Shown here: piece by piece, positions 37,343 to 45,302 of the stretch
How positions within the stretch are numbered: position 1 is the first letter of the stretch
How the letters are laid out: each line of letters opens with the position of its first letter
Assembly: GCF_018918005.1 (NCBI RefSeq)
Contig: NZ_JAHLPR010000015.1
Location: 1 to 64,000, forward strand
From: Paenibacillus sp. MSJ-34
Lineage (GTDB): Bacteria; Bacillota; Bacilli; Paenibacillales; Paenibacillaceae
DNA length: 64,000 bases
Direction: 5' to 3'
Position numbers and translations under genes: made by a program
The notes under the pieces: generated by a model
What the model was told of the DNA's origin: nothing
What the model saw: only the letters and a program-made list of their open reading frames with translations
Databases searched by the model: none

Positions 37343-38800
37343 GTGAAGCTGATCTTGAAACGGGTCCATTATTTGTTTATCGTTGTCGCGTTCGTCTTTT
37401 TGATCGTTGTGGGATTGTGGGGTTGGCTGCATAGCTATGCGTCGCAAAAGACGATCCCGGCCGGCGTCCGGATCGCCAATTGGGAAGTCGGAGGGTTGAC
37501 GGCGGAGCAATTTGTCGAAAAATTAAACGTTTACGAGGAACGATTTGCGAATAAACAAGTCGTCTTCACGATAAGCGAGCCGAAAACGAAGTCCGAAACG
37601 CTTACGTTCAAGCAGTTGGGCGTAACGTTCAATAAAGACGAGCTGCAAAGCGGCATCTTGCGCTTATGGGAAGGAAACACGTGGGAACGCGTCAAATACC
37701 GCCACTCGATGCCGCTTCGCTTCGATTTGCGGGTGGCGTGGGATGCAAGCCGGATCAAGTCCGTATTCACCCCGGATTGGGAGCGGCGGACGATGAGCGA
37801 CGCGGTCGATGCGGTCCGGTGGATTACCGAGGACGACGAGGTGCGCTATGTTCCGGAGCAGTTGGCATACCGTATCGAATGGCCGGAGCTTGAGCGCAAT
37901 ATCGCGGAAATCCTGCCAGCCGATTTTACAATGTTCAACGACATGAATAATAGCAACAAAATTTCGCTGCGCGTGCCTCTCGCCTCAACCCCGCCGGCCA
38001 TTACGGTCGCCTCGCTCAAGGAGGAAGGGATCGAACGTAAAATCGTCGAATTTACGACGAGCTTTGAAACGAGCGAAGAAGGCCGGTCGCATAATGTGAC
38101 GTCGGCGGCGCTCACCATTCATGACATGATTCTCGAGCCTGACGAAGTGTTCGATTACGGAAAGGTAATCGCGGAGACGGAGAAAACATACGGCTTCCGC
38201 GAAGCGCCGGTGATCTATAACGGCAAGCTCGTGCCGGGGATCGGCGGCGGCATTTGCCAAGTGTCGAGCACGCTGTACAAAGCCGCGCTGCTGTCCGGCC
38301 TGGAAATCGTGGAAAGACGGAATCATTCGCTGCCTGTCAGCTATTTGCCGATCGGGCAGGACGCGACCTTCGCGGATGGGTATATCAACTTTCGATTTAA
38401 AAATTCGACGGGCAAATCGCTGCTCATCCGCACCTCGGTAGAAAATAAACGGCTCACGGTCAAGCTGTTCGGGACGCTGCCGGAAGACGTAACCTATGAA
38501 GTGAAGTCCGAAACCGTGAAAGTGCTCGATCCGCCGGTGAAATACGTGCGCAACACGAGCTTGCCCGCAGGCAAGGAGCAGGTGCTGCAAGCCGGCAAAC
38601 AAGGCTTTGTCGTCGACACGTACCGCATCGAGCGCAAAGGCGGCAAAGTCGTCGATACGAAGCGCGTGTCGCGGGACACGTATCAGCCTCAGCCGAAGCT
38701 CGTCGCCGTCAATGCGGGCGGCGAAGGCGGTTCGGACGGGAAGAAGAACGACGATTCGCAGCGGATCGTGGAAGACGGCATCGGAGGCCCGAATTTTTGA
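37343..38800 (+). CDS. VanW-family protein with G5 domain
   Basis: A 485-residue cell-surface protein starting at GTG 37343. One N-terminal membrane helix (YLFIVVAFVFLIVVGLWGWL) is followed by a peptidoglycan-binding-4-like region (about 40-220), the VanW domain (about 235-400; NVTSAALTIHDMILEPDEVFDY, GIGGGICQVSSTLYKAALLSGLEIVERRNHS, FADGYINFRF) and a G5 domain (about 385-455; VKYVRNTSLPAGKEQVLQAGKQGF). Such proteins are wall-associated in Bacillales; the VanW catalytic role is unknown. The tail is Gly/Asp-rich. Upstream it is divergent from ftsE across a 275-bp gap. Confidence 0.87.
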   Translation: MKLILKRVHYLFIVVAFVFLIVVGLWGWLHSYASQKTIPAGVRIANWEVGGLTAEQFVEKLNVYEERFANKQVVFTISEPKTKSETLTFKQLGVTFNKDELQSGILRLWEGNTWERVKYRHSMPLRFDLRVAWDASRIKSVFTPDWERRTMSDAVDAVRWITEDDEVRYVPEQLAYRIEWPELERNIAEILPADFTMFNDMNNSNKISLRVPLASTPPAITVASLKEEGIERKIVEFTTSFETSEEGRSHNVTSAALTIHDMILEPDEVFDYGKVIAETEKTYGFREAPVIYNGKLVPGIGGGICQVSSTLYKAALLSGLEIVERRNHSLPVSYLPIGQDATFADGYINFRFKNSTGKSLLIRTSVENKRLTVKLFGTLPEDVTYEVKSETVKVLDPPVKYVRNTSLPAGKEQVLQAGKQGFVVDTYRIERKGGKVVDTKRVSRDTYQPQPKLVAVNAGGEGGSDGKKNDDSQRIVEDGIGGPNF

Positions 38801-38843
38801 GGCCGGGGGCGTTAGGCCGCTCAACTTTGATGCGTACTCAGAT

Positions 38844-39013
38844 CTCGGCATCGCGCTCGGGTCTCGGGGCATCGCGCTCGGACCCTGACGTGAGGCCCTC
38901 GGCATCGCGCTCGGGTCTCGGGCATCGCGCTCGGACCTTGACGTCGCTCTCGGGGCCTCGTCATCGCTCTCGGGTCTCGGGCATCGCGCTCGGACCTTGA
39001 ACACCGCGCTCCA
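38844..39013. repeat. GC-rich direct repeat, three units of 54-59 bp
   Basis: Units start at 38844, 38898 and 38957. Each contains two GGCATCGCGCTCGG-like blocks separated by GTCTC and then ACC-TGACGT-like sequence. It begins 44 bp after the VanW stop and shows no hairpin typical of a terminator. Confidence 0.7.
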
Positions 39014-39107
39014 TTACCCCTGGAATTGGCGTCAGTAACAGTGCGGCGGCTTGAAGCCGGACACAGAATCCTCTATTTCGGGTAAAATGAGCCTTTAAGC
39101 AGGTTAT

Positions 39108-39186
39108 GCGGACATACGTTCCGTTATTTGTCGCTAAACGAGCCATTTTAGGCCGATTTGCCACAAATAGCGGATCGTCTGTCCGC
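39108..39186. repeat. 79-bp inverted-ended repeat, copy B
   Basis: Same length and ends as 4634-4712: GCGGACAT at the left, CTGTCCGC at the right, with GTTCCGTTAT and AAATAG-GGATCGT blocks conserved and a diverged centre. Confidence 0.65.
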
Positions 39187-39317
39187 CTTTCCGTCCCATA
39201 TGGAGACAAAACGCAAAATAACGCATTCTCTGTCCGCGAACCAAGCATGCCGCTAACATTTCCATTGAAACTAGCATTAGAATTGCCTTACATTTTCTAG
39301 CTGGGTCGGCGCCTCAA

Positions 39318-39523
39318 AGATATAACGGATTTCCAAGGCCCTATTTTTCAAATTTCAGTCGATTTTTCGGACTTAACGGATTTTCGAACCGTTATCATAC
39401 CGCGATCGGCCTGAGAAGGTTAAGTTTTGCGATGTTTCGACAAAATAGCGCCCTCAAAACCCGTTAACTTCGCCAAGACGGCGTTTTGATACGCAATAAA
39501 GCCTCCAAAATCCGTTAACCTAT
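39318..39523. repeat. degenerate inverted block with TAACGGATT ends
   Basis: TATAACGGATTTCCAAGGC near the left and GCCTCCAAAATCCGTTAAC near the right are imperfect inverted copies. Internal AACGGATTTTCGAACCGTT at about 39367-39385 forms another inverted pair. No second full copy was identified in the window. Confidence 0.4.
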
Positions 39524-39583
39524 AGATCATCCTATGCTACCCTCGGCTGGAAAGGCTATAATATGTAACGCCGGTGTGACTCT

Positions 39584-39760
39584 ATTGGATTTTGTCCAAT
39601 GTTTCTCCGCTCTGCCTACGCTATACAACCTTTTCATTGGAAAATGTACAATGAAATCTTCAAAAAATCGGACAAGGACGCGAAAAGACGAAGTCCATTG
39701 GATCATTTCCAATAGCGACCCGCTTTTACCTATAAATCGGCCATTTCAATTGGATGTTTT
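39584..39760. repeat. ATTGGA...TCCAAT palindromes in the second spacer
   Basis: ATTGGATTTTGTCCAAT near 39585, ATTGGAAAATGTACAAT near 39635, ATTGGATCATTTCCAAT near 39697 and ATTGGATGTTTTCCAAC near 39749 are short hairpin-forming units spaced by 40-60 bp. The same family occurs at three other intergenic loci in the window. Confidence 0.65.
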
Positions 39761-39794
39761 CCAACGGAGACCCCACAGCAAGCGCAGGAGCCGC

Positions 39795-40382
39795 TTATAA
39801 TGAACCCGCCGCAAAAGGAAACCGCCCGATTGCCTCATACATCGGTTCGCGGTTCATATGGGTTTGGTACAGAACCATACTGTCAACGGATTGAACCGAA
39901 TCGTCCGATACCGGCGTTCCGGATTCGCTCGACAACCCGTCGGGGCGAAACGGCTGCACGCCCCGGTAGCGCCGCGCGAGCGTAATATGCGGGCGGTAAG
40001 GGCGATTCTCCGGCTCGAAGCCGTAAGCGCGGCAGGCCTCTTCCACTTGGCGCTGCAAACGGCGGAGCGGCTCCACATCCCCGTTCACGGCAGCCCATAG
40101 TACGCGCGGCGAAGAACTCTCGCCGAACGTGCCGAAATGATGCAGCGCAAACCGCAGCGGATCGGTCGCAACGGCAATGCGCATGAGATCGCCGTGCAGC
40201 CGCTCGATGACGGCCGGAGCCGTATTGCCCAGAAATTTCAACGTAATATGGTAATCGGACGGATGCACCCACTTTTGAAACGAAAATTCCCGCTTCCGAT
40301 GCCGGGACCATTCGCTCAAAGCGGCACGCATGTCCTGAGGAACGGGAAGAGCGACAAACACGCGCATTTCTTTCTGATCCAT
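39795..40382 (-). CDS. thpR: RNA 2',3'-cyclic phosphodiesterase (LigT/ThpR family)
   Basis: A 195-residue 2H phosphoesterase from ATG 40380-40382 with AGGAGA 7 bp upstream; the open frame extends a further 99 codons without family likeness and is not included. The two catalytic motifs HITLKF (His45) and HITLAR (His132) are present, with the family N-terminus MRVFVALPVPQ and FGTFGESSSPRVLWA. It opens 2',3'-cyclic phosphates on RNA ends and historically was called 2'-5' RNA ligase. Its exact substrate in the cell is not known. Confidence 0.92.
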   Translation of the reverse strand: MDQKEMRVFVALPVPQDMRAALSEWSRHRKREFSFQKWVHPSDYHITLKFLGNTAPAVIERLHGDLMRIAVATDPLRFALHHFGTFGESSSPRVLWAAVNGDVEPLRRLQRQVEEACRAYGFEPENRPYRPHITLARRYRGVQPFRPDGLSSESGTPVSDDSVQSVDSMVLYQTHMNREPMYEAIGRFPFAAGSL

Positions 40383-40510
40383 GCAATCATCTCCTATTAT
40401 CAAACTAAGTTTATACCGGCATAGCGCTCTCGGATCAAGAACGTTTCCGCCATGCGGAATAGAACTCCCCCTCCGCTTCATACTAAGGAAGAGGGGGTGA
40501 CAAACCGACG

Positions 40511-40588
40511 ATGGCCAAACAACAAGGACATGCCCGCCAAAACACGACGACCCGCACTTCGGACCGGAAAAACAAAAAAGGAAAATAA
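40511..40588 (+). CDS. possible small basic protein (25 residues)
   Basis: ATG 40511 opens a 25-residue frame MAKQQGHARQ...NKKGK rich in Lys, Arg, Gln and Thr, with GAGGGGGTG about 14 bp upstream. The composition resembles small spore or nucleic-acid-binding peptides, but no family is recognised. It is codirectional with the MFS gene, 188 bp away. It could be a chance frame. Confidence 0.3.
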   Translation: MAKQQGHARQNTTTRTSDRKNKKGK

Positions 40589-40776
40589 CGGCCTTGCGAA
40601 GATTTGCCGCACACCCGGCCGGAAAACAGCCACAAAATAATTGTTGACAATCCTCTGGAAACGGCATTAAAATAACCAAAATAATGGCTGCAAAAACCTT
40701 TTCCTCCCATGCCGCGCATCGATCGGCGGAAGGAGCGAATCGGTTTTTTATTTTATATTTTCAGGGAGTGACCGAC

Positions 40777-42030
40777 ATGTCAACAAAACCGGCAATTGCA
40801 CAGGCCGCGCAAGCAGCGCGCCCGCTACAAACCGTCTATCCGATTCTGTTCGCCGTCAGCCTCGTGCATTTGCTGAACGACACGATTCAAGCGGTAGTGC
40901 CCGCGATTTTTCCGATCTTGAAAGATTCGCTCGCTCTTACCTTTACGCAAATCGGACTGATCTCGTTCACGATCAACGCCACCGCCTCGGTACTCCAGCC
41001 GCTCATCGGGCTCTACACCGACGCTCGTCCCAAACCGTATTTGCTGCCGATCGGGATGCTGTTCACCCTGTTCGGCGTAGCCGCGCTATCGATCGCGCCC
41101 AGCTTCTGGATCGTCCTGCTTTCGGTCATGCTGATCGGCATCGGTTCCGCCGTGTTCCACCCGGAATCGTCGCGCGTTTCCTACTTAGCGGCCGGGCCGA
41201 AAAAAGGGCTCGCGCAATCGATCTTTCAGTTCGGCGGCAATATCGGCCAGGCGCTCGCGCCGGTTATGGCCGCGCTTTTATTTGTCCGGTTGGGACAGCA
41301 TGGCGCGATCTGGTTTACGATTGCTGCAGGCGCGGCGATTTTAATCCAGTATTACGTTGCGGGTTGGTACGGCAAGCAGCTCGCCTATTCGCAAGTCAAG
41401 AGGAAGAGCGCCGCCGCAAAGCCTGCCGTAACAAGCGGTTTGTCCAAAACGCGCGTCGCGTTCGCCATCACGATTTTGATGCTGCTCGTCTTTTCCAAAA
41501 ACGTCTATGTCGCAGGCATCACCAATTATTATTCATTTTTTGTGATCGACCATTTCGGCTTATCGATCCAGCAGGCGCAAATGGTATTATTCGCTTTCCT
41601 GGCTGCAAACGTCCTTGGGCTCGTGTTCGGGGGAATGCTGGCCGATCGGTACGGCAGACGGAATTTGATCTGGTTTTCCATTCTGGGAACCGCTCCGTTC
41701 GCGCTTCTGCTCCCTTATGCGAACTTGGCGTTCTCTATCATCTTGCTCATTTGCGCCGGATTCATTCTCGCCTCTGCCTTTTCGATTATACTCGTCTATG
41801 CGCATGAACTGCTGCCGGGCAAAGTCGGCATGGTATCGGGCATTTTCTTCGGCCTGGCGTTCGGCTTGGGAGGGATCGGCGCCGCCGTGCTGGGCAATCT
41901 CGCCGACGCGACCAGCATCGGCTTCGTCATGAAATGCTGCTCCTATTTGCCGCTGCTCGGGCTGTTGACGGTACTGCTTCCTTCCGACCGGAAGCTGCGG
42001 GAAGCTTCCGCCTCCGCCTCGCAATCTTAA
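40777..42030 (+). CDS. MFS transporter, fosmidomycin-resistance (Fsr) type
   Basis: A 417-residue major facilitator from ATG 40777 behind AGGGAGTGA; an upstream in-frame extension of 31 residues is excluded. The Fsr family pattern is strong: SLVHLLNDTIQAVVPAIFPILKDSLALTFTQIGLISFT, PIGMLFTLFG, FHPESSRVSYLAAGPKKGLAQSIFQFGGNIGQALAP. Twelve helices are predicted with a cytoplasmic loop near residue 205-225. Such pumps export fosmidomycin and related compounds; the natural substrate is unknown. A GC-rich hairpin follows. Confidence 0.9.
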   Translation: MSTKPAIAQAAQAARPLQTVYPILFAVSLVHLLNDTIQAVVPAIFPILKDSLALTFTQIGLISFTINATASVLQPLIGLYTDARPKPYLLPIGMLFTLFGVAALSIAPSFWIVLLSVMLIGIGSAVFHPESSRVSYLAAGPKKGLAQSIFQFGGNIGQALAPVMAALLFVRLGQHGAIWFTIAAGAAILIQYYVAGWYGKQLAYSQVKRKSAAAKPAVTSGLSKTRVAFAITILMLLVFSKNVYVAGITNYYSFFVIDHFGLSIQQAQMVLFAFLAANVLGLVFGGMLADRYGRRNLIWFSILGTAPFALLLPYANLAFSIILLICAGFILASAFSIILVYAHELLPGKVGMVSGIFFGLAFGLGGIGAAVLGNLADATSIGFVMKCCSYLPLLGLLTVLLPSDRKLREASASASQS

Positions 42031-42046
42031 AGGATCATACTCATAC

Positions 42047-42082
42047 TCCTCTTCTCCGGTCCGTTCCGGAGAAGAGCCTCTC
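42047..42082 (+). terminator. hairpin after the Fsr-type gene
   Basis: CTCTTCTCCGG (42049-42059) pairs with CCGGAGAAGAG (42066-42076) over a 6-nt loop, 18 bp after the stop. The downstream tract is C/T-rich rather than a pure T-run. Confidence 0.7.
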
Positions 42083-42103
42083 CTCAAACGCTAGTAGTTT
42101 CGT

Positions 42104-42304
42104 TTGTCCTTGAATCAACCGCATACCATTCGAATACCGACGATCGGCTTCGATCCGGACATGATGCGCGAAACGCCGAACGCCCCGGAACAATATGTGC
42201 CGGTCATGCTGATGACGATCGGCAAAGCCGACGTTTCGAGCGAAAGACCGCGGGGATACCGCAAACCGACGGGCGAATTCGCTACTTACAACTCTTTTGC
42301 TTGA
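42104..42304 (+). pseudogene. remnant of a nitroreductase C-terminus
   Basis: This 66-codon plus-strand frame reads IGFDPDMMRETPNAPEQYVPVMLMTIGKA and RPRGYRKPTGEFATYNSF, the C-terminal signature of FMN nitroreductase-family proteins (from memory). The N-terminal two thirds that hold the FMN-binding helices are absent; the sequence just upstream is the hairpin after the MFS gene. No ribosome binding site is present. It is a decayed gene fragment, possibly left by a deletion that joined the MFS and ilvA regions. Confidence 0.65.
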
Positions 42305-42314
42305 ATCCTGCAAC

Positions 42315-42344
42315 TTGACAAATCGGGACGGCTAGCGTTATAAC
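42315..42344 (+). promoter_or_regulatory. ilvA promoter
   Basis: TTGACA (42315-42320), 18-bp spacer, TATAAC (42339-42344), about 40 bp upstream of the ilvA ATG. The leader is too short for a T-box or riboswitch. Confidence 0.7.
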
Positions 42345-42383
42345 TACTACAATCGTTATTTAGAGAGAAAAGAGGGACCCGAA

Positions 42384-43649
42384 ATGAATCAGAATGCCGC
42401 CCCGAAAGCCGTAAGCATGGAAGAAATCATTGTCGCCCATCATGCCCTAAAAAATGTGATCAATAAGACCCCGTTCCAGCGGGACGCCAAATTGTCGGAT
42501 AAATACGAGTGCAACGTATACTTGAAACGGGAAGATTTGCAAGTCGTCCGATCGTTCAAAATTCGCGGCGCTTATCATTTGATACGCAGCTTGTCGCCGG
42601 AAGAACTGAAGCAAGGCATCGTCTGCGCCAGCGCGGGCAATCACGCGCAGGGCGTCGCCTTTTCCTGCAACGCGCTGCAAATTCAGGGAAAAATATTCAT
42701 GCCGAGCACGACTCCGCGTCAAAAAATTGCCCAGGTGAAAAATTTCGGCGGTTCGTTCGTCGAAGTGATACTGACCGGCGATACGTTTGACGACGCCTAT
42801 GCCGAAGCGGTGAAAACTTGCGAAACGCATGGCATGAAGTTCGTTCATCCGTTCGACGATCCGAAGATCATTGCCGGCAACGGCACCGTCGGCATGGAAA
42901 TTATCGAGAAGCTGGACGAGCCTGCGGACTACATCTTCGTGACCGTCGGCGGCGGCGGGCTGGCGTCCGGCGTCGGCACCTACGTGAAAGCCGTCAGCCC
43001 GGACACGAAGCTGATCGGCGTCGAGCCCGAAGGTGCCGCGTCCATGAAGGAATCGTTCGCACAGGAATCGATCGTGGCGCTGGACAATATCGATAAGTTC
43101 GTGGACGGAGCGGCCGTGAAACGAGTCGGGGATCTCACCTTCCGCATTTGCCGGGAAGTGCTCGACGATATTGTAGCCGTACCCGAAGGGAAAGTATGTA
43201 CGACGATTCTCGATCTATATAACGAAAACGCGATTGTCGCCGAACCGGCGGGAGCGTTGACGATCGCCGCGCTCGATTTGTACCGCGATCAAATGAAAGG
43301 CAAGACGGTCGTTTGCGTCGTCAGCGGAGGCAACAACGATATCGACCGGATGCAGGAAATTAAAGAGCGCTCGCTCATCTACGAAGGCTTGAAGCATTAC
43401 TTCGTCATCAATTTTCCGCAACGCGCGGGGGCGCTGCGGGAGTTTCTCGACGATGTGCTCGGTCCGAACGACGATATTACCCGGTTCGAATATACGAAGA
43501 AGAACGACAAAAACAACGGTCCGGCGCTGGTCGGCATCGAATTGAAGCATAAGGAAGATTACGACGCCTTGATCGAACGGATGAAAAAGAAAGGCGTCCA
43601 GTATACCGAGATCAATAACGATCCGGTTCTCTTCAATCTATTGATTTAA
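42384..43649 (+). CDS. ilvA: threonine ammonia-lyase
   Basis: A 421-residue PLP-dependent threonine deaminase of the fold-type II class, catalysing L-threonine to 2-oxobutanoate plus ammonia, the first step of isoleucine synthesis. The PLP lysine is K59 in VVRSFKIRGAYH; the substrate loop SAGNHAQG and phosphate-binding GGGGLASG are present. A C-terminal regulatory ACT-like domain (about 330-421; HYFVINFPQRAGALREFLDDVL) indicates the short biosynthetic form with a single regulatory domain. It is monocistronic, with its own promoter and terminator. Confidence 0.95.
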   Translation: MNQNAAPKAVSMEEIIVAHHALKNVINKTPFQRDAKLSDKYECNVYLKREDLQVVRSFKIRGAYHLIRSLSPEELKQGIVCASAGNHAQGVAFSCNALQIQGKIFMPSTTPRQKIAQVKNFGGSFVEVILTGDTFDDAYAEAVKTCETHGMKFVHPFDDPKIIAGNGTVGMEIIEKLDEPADYIFVTVGGGGLASGVGTYVKAVSPDTKLIGVEPEGAASMKESFAQESIVALDNIDKFVDGAAVKRVGDLTFRICREVLDDIVAVPEGKVCTTILDLYNENAIVAEPAGALTIAALDLYRDQMKGKTVVCVVSGGNNDIDRMQEIKERSLIYEGLKHYFVINFPQRAGALREFLDDVLGPNDDITRFEYTKKNDKNNGPALVGIELKHKEDYDALIERMKKKGVQYTEINNDPVLFNLLI

Positions 43650-43652
43650 TCG

Positions 43653-43702
43653 CAAACGGCGCTCTCGAGCGGCCCTCCGGCCGGCCTAGAGCGCCGTTTC
43701 TT
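43653..43702. terminator. bidirectional terminator between ilvA and the DUF488 gene
   Basis: AAACGGCGCTCT (43654-43665) pairs with AGAGCGCCGTTT (43688-43699). It overlaps the last codons of the convergent DUF488 gene. A T-rich tract follows on the plus strand. Confidence 0.75.
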
Positions 43703-44054
43703 CCGCAATCCGATCCCGCAACACGACCGCTTGGTTATGCGCCGCATCCTTCGCGGCATAGACGAGCGTAATCGTCTCCGTCTCCGCCCACGATCGAAGC
43801 TGCCGCACCAACTGCCGTTTCTCCGGATCGCCGTCCAGTTCTTGCCTATACCGCTTCCGAAATTCCGCAAACTTCCCGGGATCGTGGCCGAACCAAATTC
43901 TTAGTTCCCGGCTCGGCGCGATCTCCTTCATCCATAACGCGAGCCCGGCCCGCTCCTTGCTCATCCCTCTCGGCCAAATCCGGTCCACCAAGATGCGTTT
44001 GCCGTCCGCTATGTCCGGCGCATCGTATATTCGTTTTAGATAGATCGGTTTCAT
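43686..44054 (-). CDS. DUF488/YeaO-family protein
   Basis: A 122-residue protein with the DUF488 family blocks IYLKRIYDAPDIADGKRILVDRIWPRGMSKERA, LRIWFGHDPGKFAEFRKRY and ITLVYAAKDAAHNQAVVL. Its function is unknown. The domain is cytoplasmic, with no transmembrane or signal segments. It overlaps the ilvA-side terminator at its end and lies next to ddh in the same direction, 69 bp downstream of it with a terminator-like hairpin between. Confidence 0.9.
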   Translation of the reverse strand: MKPIYLKRIYDAPDIADGKRILVDRIWPRGMSKERAGLALWMKEIAPSRELRIWFGHDPGKFAEFRKRYRQELDGDPEKRQLVRQLRSWAETETITLVYAAKDAAHNQAVVLRDRIAEETAL

Positions 44055-44087
44055 ATCGGCACTCCTTCACCCCCGCGAATAGAGCAA

Positions 44088-44116
44088 AGGCGCATATCCT
44101 GTCGGATACGCGCCCG
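44088..44116 (-). terminator. terminator of ddh
   Basis: On the minus strand GGCGC-TATCC pairs with GGATA-GCGCC around GACA and is followed by TTTG. It lies just after the ddh stop at 44124. Confidence 0.65.
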
Positions 44117-44123
44117 CACCATA

Positions 44124-45104
44124 TTACAACAATTCTTTTCTTAAGTCCGCCGCCGATTTCGGAGACAAATATCCGAACGGGATATCGAATACCGTCTTCG
44201 CCCCGGACTGCCCTTCGGAGGACAGTTTATAAGCCGCTCTGGCGCAAGCGACGAGAACGCTCGCCGTGAATTCGGGATTGCTGTCCAATTTCAGGCCGAA
44301 TTCGATAATTTGCGTGTTGTTCGCCCCGGTTTTGCCGCTGCGAAACACAAGCCCCCCGTGCGGCATCGCCGAATGGTTCGCTTTCAGTTCTTCTTCGCTA
44401 ATAAACGTTACGTTCGTGTCGTATTGGTCGAAATAGTTCGGCATCGATTTAATCTCGTTGGCGATACGCTCCAGATCGGCGCCTTCCTCGGCCACGACGT
44501 AGCAATCGCGCAAATGTTTTTGGCGGGTCGTTAATTCAGGCGTCTCTCCCGCTCTGATCTTCCCGACCGCTTCCTCGCTCGGAATCGTGTATTGTACGCC
44601 GTGCTTCACCCCTGCCACGCGGCGGATCGCATCGGAATGGCCTTGGCTGACCCCTTTGCCCCAGAACGTGTACTCTTTGCCTTCCGGCAATACCGCTTGC
44701 GCCAGCAACCGGTTCAAGGAGAACAAGCCCGGGTCCCAGCCTGTGGAGATGACGCCGATCGTGCCCGCCTTGACAGCCGCTTCGTTCACTTTCTCGAAAT
44801 ATTCCGGAATTTTCGCATGCGTGTCGAAGCTGTCCACCGTATTGAACATCGCCGCAAATTGCGGCCCTTGATCCGGCAAATCCGTAGCCGATCCGCCGCA
44901 TAAAATCATGACGTCGATTTTTCCTTTATAGTTCTCCGCTTCGGAAATATGCTTCATCAGAGCGTTGCCCGAAACTTCGCTCGGTTGTCTTCTCGTAAAG
45001 ATCGCTTCCAGTTGAAAATCCGGATTTTGCTTCAGAGCCAGTTCCACCCCGCGTCCCAAATTGCCGTAGCCGACAATGCCGACTTTAATCGTTGCGCCCA
45101 TCAT
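44124..45104 (-). CDS. ddh: meso-diaminopimelate D-dehydrogenase
   Basis: A 326-residue NADP-dependent dehydrogenase that makes meso-diaminopimelate in one step from tetrahydrodipicolinate and ammonia. The Rossmann motif is VGIVGYGNLGRGVE near the N-terminus. Family blocks are DVMILCGGSATDLPDQGP, FNTVDSFDTHAKIPEYF, GWDPGLFSLNRLL, WGKGVSQGHSDAIRRV and the C-terminal FGLKLDSNPEFTASVLVA. It bypasses the succinylase/acetylase branch of lysine synthesis and feeds wall DAP. It is a single gene behind GGGGG at the start. Confidence 0.95.
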   Translation of the reverse strand: MMGATIKVGIVGYGNLGRGVELALKQNPDFQLEAIFTRRQPSEVSGNALMKHISEAENYKGKIDVMILCGGSATDLPDQGPQFAAMFNTVDSFDTHAKIPEYFEKVNEAAVKAGTIGVISTGWDPGLFSLNRLLAQAVLPEGKEYTFWGKGVSQGHSDAIRRVAGVKHGVQYTIPSEEAVGKIRAGETPELTTRQKHLRDCYVVAEEGADLERIANEIKSMPNYFDQYDTNVTFISEEELKANHSAMPHGGLVFRSGKTGANNTQIIEFGLKLDSNPEFTASVLVACARAAYKLSSEGQSGAKTVFDIPFGYLSPKSAADLRKELL

Positions 45105-45257
45105 GTATCCCCCTATTGAAACAAATTATTTATTGACATTCGATACGGTTCATAAAAATTATTATAGCAGTCTCCATCGACATTTCAAAGGGAGCATTCT
45201 ACAGTTTTTTTGCACTTTTACGCATATAAATGGGTTCGTTTTAGATTGATCGCAACG

Positions 45258-45300
45258 AAAAAAAACATCTTCCCCGGTATCCGAATGAAGATGTTTTCGC
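45258..45300 (-). terminator. terminator of the HAD phosphatase gene
   Basis: AAAACATCTTC and GAAGATGTTTT pair around a 14-nt loop at 45263-45297. On the minus strand a T-run follows, 5 bp after the stop at 45303. Confidence 0.8.
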
Positions 45301-45302
45301 GC

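Larger units (their letters stand above)
38801..39794. other. 1-kb non-coding spacer with four kinds of repeat
   Basis: No gene is credible. In order it holds a GC-rich direct repeat (38844-39013), a 79-bp inverted-ended element (39108-39186), a region with inverted TAACGGATT/AATCCGTTA blocks (about 39318-39523), and ATTGGA/TCCAAT palindromes (39584-39760). Open frames on both strands across the GC-rich repeat give low-complexity RDPSAMPR-like peptides and are rejected. Confidence 0.7.

Noticed and set aside
37985-39004. 339-codon minus-strand frame with RDPSAMPR repeats
   Set aside because: It is antisense to the VanW gene and then crosses a GC-rich DNA repeat, which explains the repeated peptide.
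40383-40679. 99-codon N-terminal extension of thpR
   Set aside because: No likeness to the family, Cys-rich frame without a start signal; AGGAGA fits the internal ATG at 40382.
42300-42384. T-box or riboswitch leader before ilvA
   Set aside because: The predicted leader is only about 35 nt and has no T-box motif or extended structure.
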